The notes below the pieces were generated by a model that was not told the DNA's origin, searched no databases, and was given only the letters and a program-made list of their open reading frames with translations. DNA of 64,000 nt. Origin: Verrucomicrobiota bacterium (lineage in GTDB: Bacteria; Verrucomicrobiota; Verrucomicrobiia; CAIQCK01). Positions 18,713-26,985 of this stretch are shown here, piece after piece (position 1 is the stretch's first letter; every line of letters begins with the position of its first letter). The stretch covers positions 186,001-250,000 of the forward strand of contig JACRJX010000040.1 in assembly GCA_016235595.1 (NCBI GenBank), given 5' to 3'. Position numbers and translations under genes: made by a program.

Positions 18713-19978
18713 TTGAACAACATACCGCATGACGTGAAAGACCTCGGCCTCGCAGCGGCCGGCAAGAACCGTATTGAGTGGGCCGACAACTACATGCCCG
18801 TGCTCAAGCTCATCCGCCAGCGTTTTGCCAAGGATAAGCCCCTGGCTGGCAAGACCCTTGCCGCGTGCCTGCATATCACCACCGAGACTGCCAACCTCCT
18901 CCGCACACTCCAAGCCGGTGGCGCCCGCGTCGTGGCCTGCGCTTCCAATCCCCTCTCCACACAGGATGACGTCGCCGCCTCCCTCGTGAGCGACTACGGC
19001 ATCAGCGTGTTCGCCATCAAGGGCGAAGACGGCACGACCTACTACAACCACATCCTGGCCGCCCTCGACGCCAAGCCGAACATGACGATGGACGATGGCG
19101 CCGACACCGTCGCCGTTCTCCACAAAGAACGCCGCCATCAGCTCAAGGACATCATTGGCGGCACTGAGGAAACCACCACCGGCGTCATCCGTCTCAAGGC
19201 GATGGCCGCCGACAAGAAGCTCGCTTACCCGATCATCGCGGTGAACGATGCGCTCACCAAGCACATGTTCGACAACCGCTACGGCACCGGCCAGAGCACG
19301 CTGGACGGCATCGTCCGCGCCACCAACGTCCTGCTCGCCGGCTCCACCTTTGTCGTTGCCGGCTACGGCTGGTGCGGCAAGGGCCTCTCCATGCGCGCCG
19401 CCGGCATGGGCGCCCACGTCATCGTCACCGAAGTGGATCCACTGAAGGCCCTCGAAGCCGTCATGGATGGCTTCACGGTCATGCCGATGAACGAAGCGGC
19501 GAAGATTGCCGACATCTTCTGCACGGTCACCGGCAACACCACCGTCATCAGCGGCGCCACCTTCGCCGCCATGAAGAGCGGCGCCATCGTCTCCAACAGC
19601 GGCCACTTCAATGTCGAGATCGACATTCCCGCGCTGGAGAAGATGTCCAAGAGCAAGCGCACCATCCGCCCGTTCGTGGACGAATACATCACTCACGACA
19701 ACCGGAAGATCTTCCTGCTCGGCGAAGGCCGCCTCATCAATCTCGCCAGCGCCGAAGGTCATCCTGCGGTGGTCATGGACATGAGTTTTGCCAACCAGGC
19801 TCTCTCGGCTGAGTACATGGTCAAGAACGCCAAGAAGCTCAAGCCTGGCGTCTATTCCGTCCCCACCGACATTGACGAGAACATCGCCGCCCTCAAGCTC
19901 AAGGCGATCGGCGTCAAGATCGACAAGCTCACCGCGAAGCAGACGAAGTATCTCGCAAGCTGGGAAGAAGGAACGTAG
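18713..19978 (+). CDS. ahcY: S-adenosylhomocysteine hydrolase
   Basis: A 421-residue NAD-dependent enzyme that splits S-adenosylhomocysteine into adenosine and homocysteine in the activated methyl cycle. The NAD-binding Rossmann motif VVAGYGWCGKG and the FDNRYGTGQS, NSGHFNVEID and VDEYITHDNRKIFLLGEGRL segments are characteristic. It starts with TTG at 18713, supported by an AAAGGA ribosome binding site 8-9 bases upstream and no nearer ATG. A strong terminator follows at 20055. Confidence 0.96.
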   Translation: MNNIPHDVKDLGLAAAGKNRIEWADNYMPVLKLIRQRFAKDKPLAGKTLAACLHITTETANLLRTLQAGGARVVACASNPLSTQDDVAASLVSDYGISVFAIKGEDGTTYYNHILAALDAKPNMTMDDGADTVAVLHKERRHQLKDIIGGTEETTTGVIRLKAMAADKKLAYPIIAVNDALTKHMFDNRYGTGQSTLDGIVRATNVLLAGSTFVVAGYGWCGKGLSMRAAGMGAHVIVTEVDPLKALEAVMDGFTVMPMNEAAKIADIFCTVTGNTTVISGATFAAMKSGAIVSNSGHFNVEIDIPALEKMSKSKRTIRPFVDEYITHDNRKIFLLGEGRLINLASAEGHPAVVMDMSFANQALSAEYMVKNAKKLKPGVYSVPTDIDENIAALKLKAIGVKIDKLTAKQTKYLASWEEGT

Positions 19979-20054
19979 AGCGTCCGAGTCAGCTCAACCA
20001 AGGCAAGGCAAGGCTCTGTCGAGTCACGGCGTAGTGACGTGAATGCATAGGTGG

Positions 20055-20079
20055 ATCGCGCCCTCCGGGCGCGATTTTG
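20055..20079 (+). terminator. Rho-independent terminator after ahcY
   Basis: ATCGCGCCC (20055-20063), loop TCC, then GGGCGCGAT (20067-20075) gives a perfect 9-bp GC-rich stem followed by TTTTG. It lies 77 bp after the ahcY stop codon. Confidence 0.85.
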
Positions 20080-20145
20080 TCCTGTCAGTACAGCGGCTCG
20101 CCAGGGACGGCTCGCCCTACCCCGCAGCGACATTGACAATAGAAA

Positions 20146-20225
20146 CCCCGTAGCCGCCGAGGTGAGGAGGCGGACGGTCTTCTTATCGGCAACGCCCCCG
20201 CCACGTTACCTCGGCAGCTACGGGG
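20146..20225. repeat. Palindromic repeat, copy 1
   Basis: An 80-bp imperfect palindrome. The outer arms CCCCGTAGCCGCCGAGGT and the complement of ACCTCGGCAGCTACGGGG pair almost perfectly. The inner part, GAGGAGGCGGACGGTCTTCT, is shared with copy 2 at 20646-20716. Its form is that of a REP/MITE-like dispersed element or a structured RNA element. Confidence 0.75.
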
Positions 20226-20309
20226 AATGGCTGCAACCGTCTGGTGAGGGAATTGTAAACACAGGCGGAGTTTGGTACGTTGAATCTCAGCCCTGTGAAA
20301 ACCCGCATC

Positions 20310-20618
20310 ATGTATATCGAGCTGAAAGCAGGCCAAATGATCGGGCCGGGGCGCATCGGTCGCGTATCCTTCTCCAAAACCGGCCAGACCATCTACTATC
20401 GCGGCAAGACGTTCAAAAAACGCAAGGCTGCAGGTGCGAGCAAAGCCAACTACTATGATGTGGAAACGGGGGAAGAGTATTGGATATCGGGTTGCCGTCG
20501 GGACGGAGCGCACCGGCTCTATGGAGGCCGGCCCATTGAAATAGATGAGGACGTGCGGCGCGAGTACGCAACGGACATTCGCGGAATGACCGTATTCGTT
20601 AACCAAAAGAAAGTGTAA
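20310..20618 (+). CDS. Small conserved hypothetical protein (family often misnamed DXP synthase)
   Basis: A 102-residue protein that starts MYIELKAGQM, with RIGRVSFSKTGQTIYYRGK, SKANYYDVETGEEYWISGC and IEIDEDVRREY. This matches from memory a widespread family of small proteins often carried in databases under the wrong name 1-deoxy-D-xylulose-5-phosphate synthase; it is far too short to be that enzyme and no function should be inferred. The ATG at 20310 is chosen by the conserved N-terminus; a start 10 codons earlier is possible. Two palindromic repeats flank it. Confidence 0.8.
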   Translation: MYIELKAGQMIGPGRIGRVSFSKTGQTIYYRGKTFKKRKAAGASKANYYDVETGEEYWISGCRRDGAHRLYGGRPIEIDEDVRREYATDIRGMTVFVNQKKV

Positions 20619-20645
20619 TGATGCAGCGCTGACGGCGTAACGCGT

Positions 20646-20716
20646 GCAGCCGACGACGTCAGGAGGCGGACGGTTTTCTTATCTGCGACGCCCCTGCCTC
20701 GTGACCTCGGCGGCGC
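20646..20716. repeat. Palindromic repeat, copy 2
   Basis: A 71-bp imperfect palindrome sharing AGGAGGCGGACGGTTTTCTT with copy 1 (one or two differences) and ending CCTCGTGACCTCGGCGGCGC. It sits between the convergent stops at 20618 and 20735, where it could also end transcription. Confidence 0.72.
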
Positions 20717-20734
20717 AATTCTCTTAGCTTCTCA

Positions 20735-21568
20735 TCATTTCCAGAAAAACTCTTCCGCCGTCCGGCGCAATATCCACTCCTTGTCCTCGGCGGAGAGAAA
20801 ACCGAGCCGGTCCCGGATAAGAGCGATGCTGGTGTCGTAGGGTTCTTTGAGCGTGTGGAACGGACAATCAGACGCCCACATCAACCGGCGCGCGCCATAG
20901 GCTTCGTGGACGCGCTTGATTAACGGCGCGAGATCGAGGTGCGGCGGTTTCTTCTCGCCGAGGGCGTAGAACGCCGACAGTTTCACCATCACTTTGCGGT
21001 GGCGCGCCAGCGAGCAGAGCGCGGCAACATCCTCGTCGCGAATCGCCCCCCTCGCCCCAATGCGGGCCAGATGATCTATGATGACGGGCGTGTCGGGAAA
21101 CTTCTCGCACATCTGAGACAGCGCAGGCAGATACGTCGGGTCAATGAGCGGGCAGATGGCCAGCCGCTCCTTGGCACCGCAACGGAACATTCGCTCGAAG
21201 CCTTCGCCGTTCAGCCACGTGGCCGCCGGGCGGCCGGCGGGGTGAATCCGGAACCCACGCACGTGGACGCGTTTCAGTTCGCGCATCGCGTCGTCGGGCC
21301 GGGGCGAGTTCCAATCCACAATGGCGATTCCGCAAAACGTCTCGGGCTGCGCGCGGATGGCGTCCAACATGCAACGGTTGTCGAAGCGGTAATAGCTCAT
21401 CTGGATCAGGACGATGCGATTGACGCCGCTCGCGTTGGCATGGCGCAAAATGTCCTCAGGCAGGAAGCGCGGCATTGCCATCTGCTCAGGCTTGTAGCCA
21501 GCGGCGAGCGGATACTTCCGGAAATCGTCTGTCCAAACGTGAACGTGAGCGTCAATATAGTTGCTCAT
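20735..21568 (-). CDS. Amidohydrolase family 2 protein (metal-dependent TIM-barrel hydrolase)
   Basis: A 277-residue protein. IDAHVHVW at 5-12 supplies the HxH metal motif, PVIIDHLAR gives the middle histidine and MWASDCPF the C-terminal catalytic aspartate, as in the lactonase/decarboxylase-type amidohydrolases (Amidohydro_2). In carbohydrate loci such enzymes often open sugar lactones, which would fit oxidation by the SDR and dehydration by the enolase-superfamily enzyme downstream; this is inference. The ATG at 21568 is chosen over an upstream in-frame ATG because homology starts there. It is divergent from the AraC-family regulator. Confidence 0.82.
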   Translation of the reverse strand: MSNYIDAHVHVWTDDFRKYPLAAGYKPEQMAMPRFLPEDILRHANASGVNRIVLIQMSYYRFDNRCMLDAIRAQPETFCGIAIVDWNSPRPDDAMRELKRVHVRGFRIHPAGRPAATWLNGEGFERMFRCGAKERLAICPLIDPTYLPALSQMCEKFPDTPVIIDHLARIGARGAIRDEDVAALCSLARHRKVMVKLSAFYALGEKKPPHLDLAPLIKRVHEAYGARRLMWASDCPFHTLKEPYDTSIALIRDRLGFLSAEDKEWILRRTAEEFFWK

Positions 21569-21647
21569 ATCAGAGAAGCCTTTCCCTGCTGAGTGTGCCG
21601 TCACGCCCGCAGAATCGCAACGCTGGTGTTGCGCCCCCTGCCCTCGC

Positions 21648-21688
21648 GCTGATCGTGTCCACTTGGACGCGATCCTTGTTCATTGCCC
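21648..21688 (+). promoter_or_regulatory. AraC-type operator upstream of the regulator gene (divergent copy of the 41-bp element)
   Basis: TCCAC at 21658 and TTCAT at 21679 stand 21 bp apart, with GGACGCGAT between them as in the other copies. TTGCCC occupies the -35 position; the -10 position is poor. It lies in the 250-bp region between the amidohydrolase and AraC-family genes, oriented towards the regulator. Confidence 0.55.
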
Positions 21689-21818
21689 CAAAGCCGTCGG
21701 CGCTCCTGCTGTCCGCGAACGTATCGAAGCAGGTTGCAGTCTTCGGTTCCCCGAAGTAGAACTGGATCGCCGCGAGCGCTCGATGGCTCGCTGCCAATGC
21801 GGTTTTGTCTGTCACACT

Positions 21819-22778
21819 ATGAGCACATTGTCACTTCATGAGCTTTCGCCCTTTGTGCGTCTGTGTGGTGAATTCCAACTCCCGCCCGGTTTCCGGCGCA
21901 ATCCGTACTTCATATACGAGCACGAGTTCATCTACGTGGTGAGCGGCGAAGCTCACTACCAGATCAGCAGAACCATTCATCGGCTTGCTCCAGGCGATCT
22001 GTTGCTCGTGCCGCCAGGAGTGATCACCTCTTCATGGAACGACTTTGCGGCGCCCCTGCGCTTCCTGGCAGTCCACTTTGATTTTCACTTCTGCGGCGGT
22101 TATCAGAGCCTCCCACTGCGATCAACCAAACGAATAGCGTCCGAACTTTCGAAGATCCACAAACTGCCGCCAACCTCCCCCAAATTGCTCCTGCCCCGCA
22201 AGGTCAACGTCGCGAATGAGCCGAGGGTCAAGCTGTTGTTTGAGCGGATGATAGGAGAAGTGGCCAACAAAGCGCGCGGACACGAGCTGGCCGCGAAAGC
22301 CTGTCTGCTGGAGCTTCTCGTGTTTCTTCAGCGCCGCGACTTCCACGAACAGCCGGCGCCGAAGCAATCTCACCATGCAGTCGAACTTGCCATCCGATTC
22401 CTGGAGTCCCACTACAATCGTCCGCTGCGGCTCAACGACATCGCGACGGCCGCCCGCCTCAACCCGATCTACCTGGAGCGTCTGTTCAAACGCGTAATCG
22501 GACACTCGCCTATGATTTACCTGTCACGGTTGCGGGTCGGGCGCGCCAAGCATCTGCTTTGCCGGGCAAGCATGACCGTGAAGGAAGTGGCCAGTGCTGT
22601 TGGCTTCGAAGACGCGGGTTACTTCACGCGCGTGTTCCAGAAACTCGAGGGCATGTCCCCGATGCACTATCGCCGGATGACGCACGAGTTGGAAGGTCTC
22701 GAACTGGCCATATCGCTGACGCGCTCTCCAAAGACCGGCGGCGGTCCACATTTCTCCATTCCAACGCACAAAGGTTGA
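21819..22778 (+). CDS. AraC-family transcriptional regulator
   Basis: A 319-residue regulator with an N-terminal cupin-like sensing domain (FIYVVSGEAHYQIS, LAPGDLLLVPPG, about 20-100) and a C-terminal double helix-turn-helix (about 205-226 and 252-275) ending FTRVFQKLEGMSPMHYRR, the AraC/XylS signature. The cupin probably binds a sugar. The start is uncertain: ATG at 21819 or 21783. It lies at the head of the glycosidase locus and is my candidate for the protein that binds the repeated 41-bp element. Confidence 0.9.
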   Translation: MSTLSLHELSPFVRLCGEFQLPPGFRRNPYFIYEHEFIYVVSGEAHYQISRTIHRLAPGDLLLVPPGVITSSWNDFAAPLRFLAVHFDFHFCGGYQSLPLRSTKRIASELSKIHKLPPTSPKLLLPRKVNVANEPRVKLLFERMIGEVANKARGHELAAKACLLELLVFLQRRDFHEQPAPKQSHHAVELAIRFLESHYNRPLRLNDIATAARLNPIYLERLFKRVIGHSPMIYLSRLRVGRAKHLLCRASMTVKEVASAVGFEDAGYFTRVFQKLEGMSPMHYRRMTHELEGLELAISLTRSPKTGGGPHFSIPTHKG

Positions 22779-22782
22779 TTCT

Positions 22783-22837
22783 GTGCATGTCAAAGTTGCT
22801 TGCGTGCATTCCCCGCATGGGACATCCGTGGTATTGA
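22783..22837 (+). promoter_or_regulatory. Possible degenerate AraC-type promoter before the DUF5696 gene
   Basis: GTGCAT at 22783 and 22804 repeat at a 21-bp period. The second copy runs into TTCCCC (22809-22814) at the -35 position, and TATTGA (22832-22837) follows after 17 bp. The geometry equals the strong elements at 26.9, 38.8, 41.1 and 43.7 kb, but the sequence match is weak. Confidence 0.35.
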
Positions 22838-22887
22838 ATGCCCGGCGCTGTTGCCTGCACAAAAGCAATGAACGGAGTTTCGCGAAC

Positions 22888-24951
22888 ATGAAAAACACAC
22901 TGAACCGAATGATCACACTCGTGACGGCGGCAGCGACGCTGGCCATGGCTGGCATATTACCGGCGCAAGGCGCTGACGGAAGCGCTTTGAAGTGGACGGT
23001 AAACGCCGAGACGGGCCGGCTCACCGTGAGCCGCACAGAGGACAAGACGGAGTGGCGAGGCGAGTGGCCGGCGGTGCTGACTTATTGGGACGCCGCGGGC
23101 AAGGAGCACACGCAGGCCATCACCCCCAAGGAAGGGTGGAAAATGGAGCGCAAACAGACCGAGCACGGTTGTCAGCTCGTCTGCCGGCAGGAGGCGCTTG
23201 GTTTTTCGGTCCCGCTGGATCTTTCGGCTGCGGGCGATGTGTTGACAGTCTGTGTGCGCTCTGCGGACGTGACGGAAAGTGGCGCGGCGCGTTTGAAGAC
23301 ACTGCGGTTGTTGCGGCGATTCGGCGCGGCAAGTGAAGGCGACGAGGGGTACCTGATCATCGCGCAGCAGTCGGGCGCGCTCTGCAATTTTCGCGACAAG
23401 AAGCCGGCCGAGAATTGGATCAACGTGTATCAAAGCATTTGCCAGTGCCCGATGCCGATATTCGGCATGGTGCGTGGCAAGAGCGCTGTCGCAGGCATCA
23501 TCACCAGCGGCCAGTTCGACGCGCGGTTCTGCGTCAGCGTGAACTGGGGTCCGCAAAAGCAATACGCCATTGATCCGGGGTTCACCCTGCGGTCGTTTCG
23601 CGATGAGAAGCGCCTGCCCGATGACATCAAAGTGGAATATCATTTCCTGACCGGGTCCGAGGCGAACTGGATGGGTCTGGGCAAGCGTTACCGCCAGTAT
23701 AATTTCGCGCGGCGCGCCGTCCGGCCGTTGCGCGAGCGCGCAGCGACGGCTCCCGGGCTGGCGTATTCCGCGGGCGTGCTCGAAGTGCGCATACGGCTGG
23801 GCGTCAAGCCCGTGCCTCACGAGATCAAAGAGCAGACTCCTGAGAACGAACCGCCCATGAGGGTGTTCTGCAATTTCGCCCACGTGCGCGACATCATCGA
23901 CGAGTTTCACCGGCAGGGCCTTGCGCGTGCGGAGTTCTGCCTCGTGGGCTGGAATCGCGGCGGTCACGACGGGCGCTATCCGCAGGTGTTCCCCGTCGAG
24001 CCTGCGCTCGGAGGCGAGAAGGAACTGCGCGCCACGATCAAACACGGCCAGTCGCTCGGCTACCAGATGGTGGCGCACGATTGTTACTATGGCGCGTATC
24101 GCATCGCCGAGGATTGGAGTGAGGAGTACCTCCGCAAAGACCATGACGGCAGTCCGCAGAAAGGCGGCGTCTGGGGCGGCGGGCAAAGTTACAACATGTG
24201 CCTCACGCGGGCGTGTGAATTGTTTGCCAAGCGCGACCTGCCGAAGATCCGCGCGCTGGGTTTTCAGGGTCTGCATTACTCCGACGTGCTCTCCATCATT
24301 GGCCCGCGCACCTGTTACGATCCGAAACATCCGCAAACACGCCAGCAGGACGCCGAGGCGGCCACCCGCATTCTGGCCCTGGCGCAGAAGACAATCGGCG
24401 GCTCGCAATCCGAAGGTTCGCTGGACTTCACAGCATCGGCATTGGATCGCGTCTTATACGTGGACTGCGACAAGTGGCTCCCGCTGACGAAGCGTCCCTA
24501 CGTGGACACGTGCGTGCCGCTTTACGAGATGGTCTATCACGGCGTGCTGCTCTACAACCTCTCGACCGAGGTGGTGAACAGTCAGCCGGGGGAAGCCTCT
24601 TACCTGCGCACGATCGAATACGGCGCAATGCCGCTGGCGTATTTCTACGGTCATTTCCTGCTCGACACCTCCAAGAACTGGCTTGGCAAACGCGATTACC
24701 GCTATGACGACGCGGCGGGTTTGAAACAAACCGTGACCAGCCTCCGCCGCGTGTATGATGACGTGGAGAAGCTAAAACACTTGCAGATGGAATTCCTCGA
24801 CGGCCACCGCCAGATTGCCGACGAGGTGTTTGAAACCACTTACAGCAACGGCCAACGCGTCGTCGTCAACTACCGCCAGCAACCCTATGTGCTATCGTCG
24901 GGCGAAACCGTGCCGGCGTGCGGCTGGCTGTTGCTGGAGAAGAAGCAGTGA
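22888..24951 (+). CDS. Secreted DUF5696-type glycosidase-like protein
   Basis: A 687-residue protein with a signal peptide (about 1-30). An N-terminal beta-rich domain (about 35-260) is followed by a probable TIM barrel with FCLVGWNRGGHDG, GYQMVAHDCYYG and FQGLHYSDVLSI, the layout of DUF5696/GH101-like proteins; D and E residues near these strands are candidate catalytic residues but I cannot assign them. Substrate unknown. The ATG at 22888 gives a proper signal peptide; the longer frame to 22783 would cover the putative promoter. Confidence 0.75.
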   Translation: MKNTLNRMITLVTAAATLAMAGILPAQGADGSALKWTVNAETGRLTVSRTEDKTEWRGEWPAVLTYWDAAGKEHTQAITPKEGWKMERKQTEHGCQLVCRQEALGFSVPLDLSAAGDVLTVCVRSADVTESGAARLKTLRLLRRFGAASEGDEGYLIIAQQSGALCNFRDKKPAENWINVYQSICQCPMPIFGMVRGKSAVAGIITSGQFDARFCVSVNWGPQKQYAIDPGFTLRSFRDEKRLPDDIKVEYHFLTGSEANWMGLGKRYRQYNFARRAVRPLRERAATAPGLAYSAGVLEVRIRLGVKPVPHEIKEQTPENEPPMRVFCNFAHVRDIIDEFHRQGLARAEFCLVGWNRGGHDGRYPQVFPVEPALGGEKELRATIKHGQSLGYQMVAHDCYYGAYRIAEDWSEEYLRKDHDGSPQKGGVWGGGQSYNMCLTRACELFAKRDLPKIRALGFQGLHYSDVLSIIGPRTCYDPKHPQTRQQDAEAATRILALAQKTIGGSQSEGSLDFTASALDRVLYVDCDKWLPLTKRPYVDTCVPLYEMVYHGVLLYNLSTEVVNSQPGEASYLRTIEYGAMPLAYFYGHFLLDTSKNWLGKRDYRYDDAAGLKQTVTSLRRVYDDVEKLKHLQMEFLDGHRQIADEVFETTYSNGQRVVVNYRQQPYVLSSGETVPACGWLLLEKKQ

Positions 24952-25247
24952 CGCTCACTGCCTCCGCAATATTCTTCGGCGTGATGGAACTACCTTTGAC
25001 CCGCAGAAAACCGCGCTGATCAAACAACTCACCGGTCGCAGCCGCTGAGAGCTTGTTGTTCCCAGACATGGTGAAGGAGTCGCACGCTCGCGCTGGCCGC
25101 GGCGGTTTCAGCGCGCCGCAGCAACCTCCTTGTCCGTACTGCCTGCAGCACTTCCCCCGGTGGTTTTTTTGCGTTTGGATACCAATAAACCAGCGCCCGA
25201 TTCGTTCTAAGAAACAGTTCGCGTTATCACCTTGACCGAGACTTGAA

Positions 25248-26669
25248 ATGAAAATGCAAACTGTGGGCAAAGCAATCGCAGTACTCACCATTGCAGCACT
25301 GAGCGCCGTCGTCTGGGCGCAGGATCCGCCGCCGGGACCGCCCCCCGGCCCGCCGCCAGATGGCAGACCCGGCGGTCCGCCGCCTGACGATGGTTCCGGC
25401 CGTCCCCCCATGCCGCCTGACAGAAACGGAGGCCCCGGTGGACCCGGGGGACCCGGAGGACCACCGCCTGGCGGCGGTGCGCGTTCGCCCCAGAAGTTGA
25501 GCGGCACGTTCACTGTGGACAGTCGTGCCGAAACGACCTCGCGCCAGACATACAAGTCCAGTGCCACGGATGTCTCCGCAGTGTTCGTCCGTAATCGCGG
25601 CAACCTGACGCTGATGAATCCTGTGGTGACCACGAGCGGCAACACGTCGTCGGAAGATAACAGCAGTTTCCACGGACAGAATGCCGGCGTTCTCGTTACC
25701 AAAAACAGCCGCATCGCCATCAACGGAGGCTCGATCACCACGAGCGGTTGGGGCGCGAACGGACTCTTCGCAACCGGCGAAGGCGCCTTCGCTTCCATGA
25801 CCGGCGGTTCGATCACAGCCACGGGCGAAGCCGCTCACGGCGTCATGGCGACGGCAGGCGGAACGATGGTGTTGAGCAATGTGACCATCACCACGTCGCG
25901 TTCACGCTCCGGAGCCGTCGCAACGGACCGCGGCGGCGGCACCGTCTATGTTTCGGGCGGAACCATCACTACGCACGGCACCACATCGCCGGGGATTTAT
26001 TCCACGGGCAACATTATGGCTTCTGGCGCAGCCTTCATCGCCACTGGCTCTGAAGGAGCCGTGATAGAAGGACGAAATTCCATCACACTGAACAACTGCT
26101 CGATGTCCGGCGCGGTGAAATGCGGCGTAATGATCTATCAGAGTTTCTCCGGCGACGCCGAGGGACGCATGGGCACATTCACCATGACCGGCGGCTCGTT
26201 AACGGCGGCGAAAGGCCCGTTGTTCTTCGTCAACAACACCAAGGGCATCATCAACCTCAATGGTGTGAAAGCAACGGCAACCTCCGGAACACTCATCAGT
26301 GCGGCAGCGGCGCGTTGGGGACGAACCGGCTCAAACGGCGGCATCGTCGTCTTCACGGCGGAGAATGAAGCGCTGGCGGGTGATTTGGTCGCGGACAGCA
26401 TTAGTTCCATCAGCGCCACGTTGAAGAATCGCTCGACATTGACGGGCGCGGTTCAAAACGCTGCGCTCACGCTGGACTCCACCAGCACATGGACTGTCAC
26501 CGCGGATTCCACTCTCACGAGCCTGAGCTGCGCCAACGGAGTTGCCGGACTCGGAAACATTCGGGGCAACGGCCGCAAGGTTCGATATGACGCAAGTCTC
26601 CCAGCCAACAGGTGGCTCAACAGGCAGACGTATGCGCTGGCTGGCGGTGGACAGTTGATGCCGAAATAG
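25248..26669 (+). CDS. Secreted proline/glycine-rich beta-roll adhesin-like protein
   Basis: A 473-residue protein: a signal peptide (cut near AVVWA-QDP, residue 25), then about 65 residues made of PPG/PPD and GGPGG repeats, and then a low-complexity beta-helix region (about 95-400) built of short units such as NGGSITTSGWGANG and TGGSITATGEAAHG, rich in T, S, G and N. Similar repeats occur in secreted adhesin-like proteins. There is no transmembrane barrel, LPXTG or other anchor, so it should be released or held non-covalently. No enzymatic motif is seen. Confidence 0.75.
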   Translation: MKMQTVGKAIAVLTIAALSAVVWAQDPPPGPPPGPPPDGRPGGPPPDDGSGRPPMPPDRNGGPGGPGGPGGPPPGGGARSPQKLSGTFTVDSRAETTSRQTYKSSATDVSAVFVRNRGNLTLMNPVVTTSGNTSSEDNSSFHGQNAGVLVTKNSRIAINGGSITTSGWGANGLFATGEGAFASMTGGSITATGEAAHGVMATAGGTMVLSNVTITTSRSRSGAVATDRGGGTVYVSGGTITTHGTTSPGIYSTGNIMASGAAFIATGSEGAVIEGRNSITLNNCSMSGAVKCGVMIYQSFSGDAEGRMGTFTMTGGSLTAAKGPLFFVNNTKGIINLNGVKATATSGTLISAAAARWGRTGSNGGIVVFTAENEALAGDLVADSISSISATLKNRSTLTGAVQNAALTLDSTSTWTVTADSTLTSLSCANGVAGLGNIRGNGRKVRYDASLPANRWLNRQTYALAGGGQLMPK

Positions 26670-26985
26670 TGATTCGGGCACAACCGCACGAGGCGGAAGT
26701 CATTCGCGAAAGGTGTGAGGCACGGATGCTCTCGGAGTGTGCGCTAGCGAAGCGGGCGGCACCTTGTGTGAGACGGTCCGCCGCCTTACGGCGCAGCGTT
26801 TGATTCCCACGGTGGGTCTGGCGGCGTGAATCTGCCCGGTGTTTGCCATCACGCTCACACGGGTGTCACGGAAACCGAACCTCTCCCCTTGCATTGCATC
26901 TGCTAACCGCATCCACACGGACGCGATTCCTGTCCATTTACCGCAAAGCTGGCGGCACTCATACTCGCCCCATCTTTGCACAACA
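26670..26985. other. Intergenic region holding an AraC-type promoter
   Basis: 316 bp without a gene. The left part contains a GC-rich hairpin around 26777-26795 (GCCGCCTTACGGCG) and no recognisable element. The right part holds the operator-promoter at 26902-26965. Confidence 0.6.
26902..26965 (+). promoter_or_regulatory. AraC-type operator-promoter (copy b) for the 27-36 kb operon
   Basis: GCTAAC at 26902, TCCAC at 26912 and TCCAT at 26933 (21-bp period), with GGACGCGATT between. TTTACC (26937-26942) is the -35 box; after a 17-bp spacer CATACT (26960-26965) is the -10 box. Transcription would start about 14 bases before the ATG at 26986. Confidence 0.7.

Larger units (their letters stand above)
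19979..20309. other. Gap between ahcY and the next gene: terminator plus palindromic repeat
   Basis: About 330 bp without a convincing gene. It contains the ahcY terminator (20055-20079) and the first palindromic repeat copy (20146-20225). The open frame crossing it on the plus strand has no start signal, composition or conserved motif that supports it. Confidence 0.6.

Noticed and set aside
20051..20458. A 135-codon plus-strand frame between ahcY and the small gene
   Set aside because: It runs through the terminator and the palindromic repeat and ends inside the small gene in another frame.
24952..25247. A short coding-looking stretch (DGTTFDPQKTALIKQLTG) after the DUF5696 gene
   Set aside because: It has no start or signal and is only about 30 codons long; it may be a remnant, but the evidence is too thin. 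The rest of the 296-bp spacer shows no clear site apart from a T-run near 25163.
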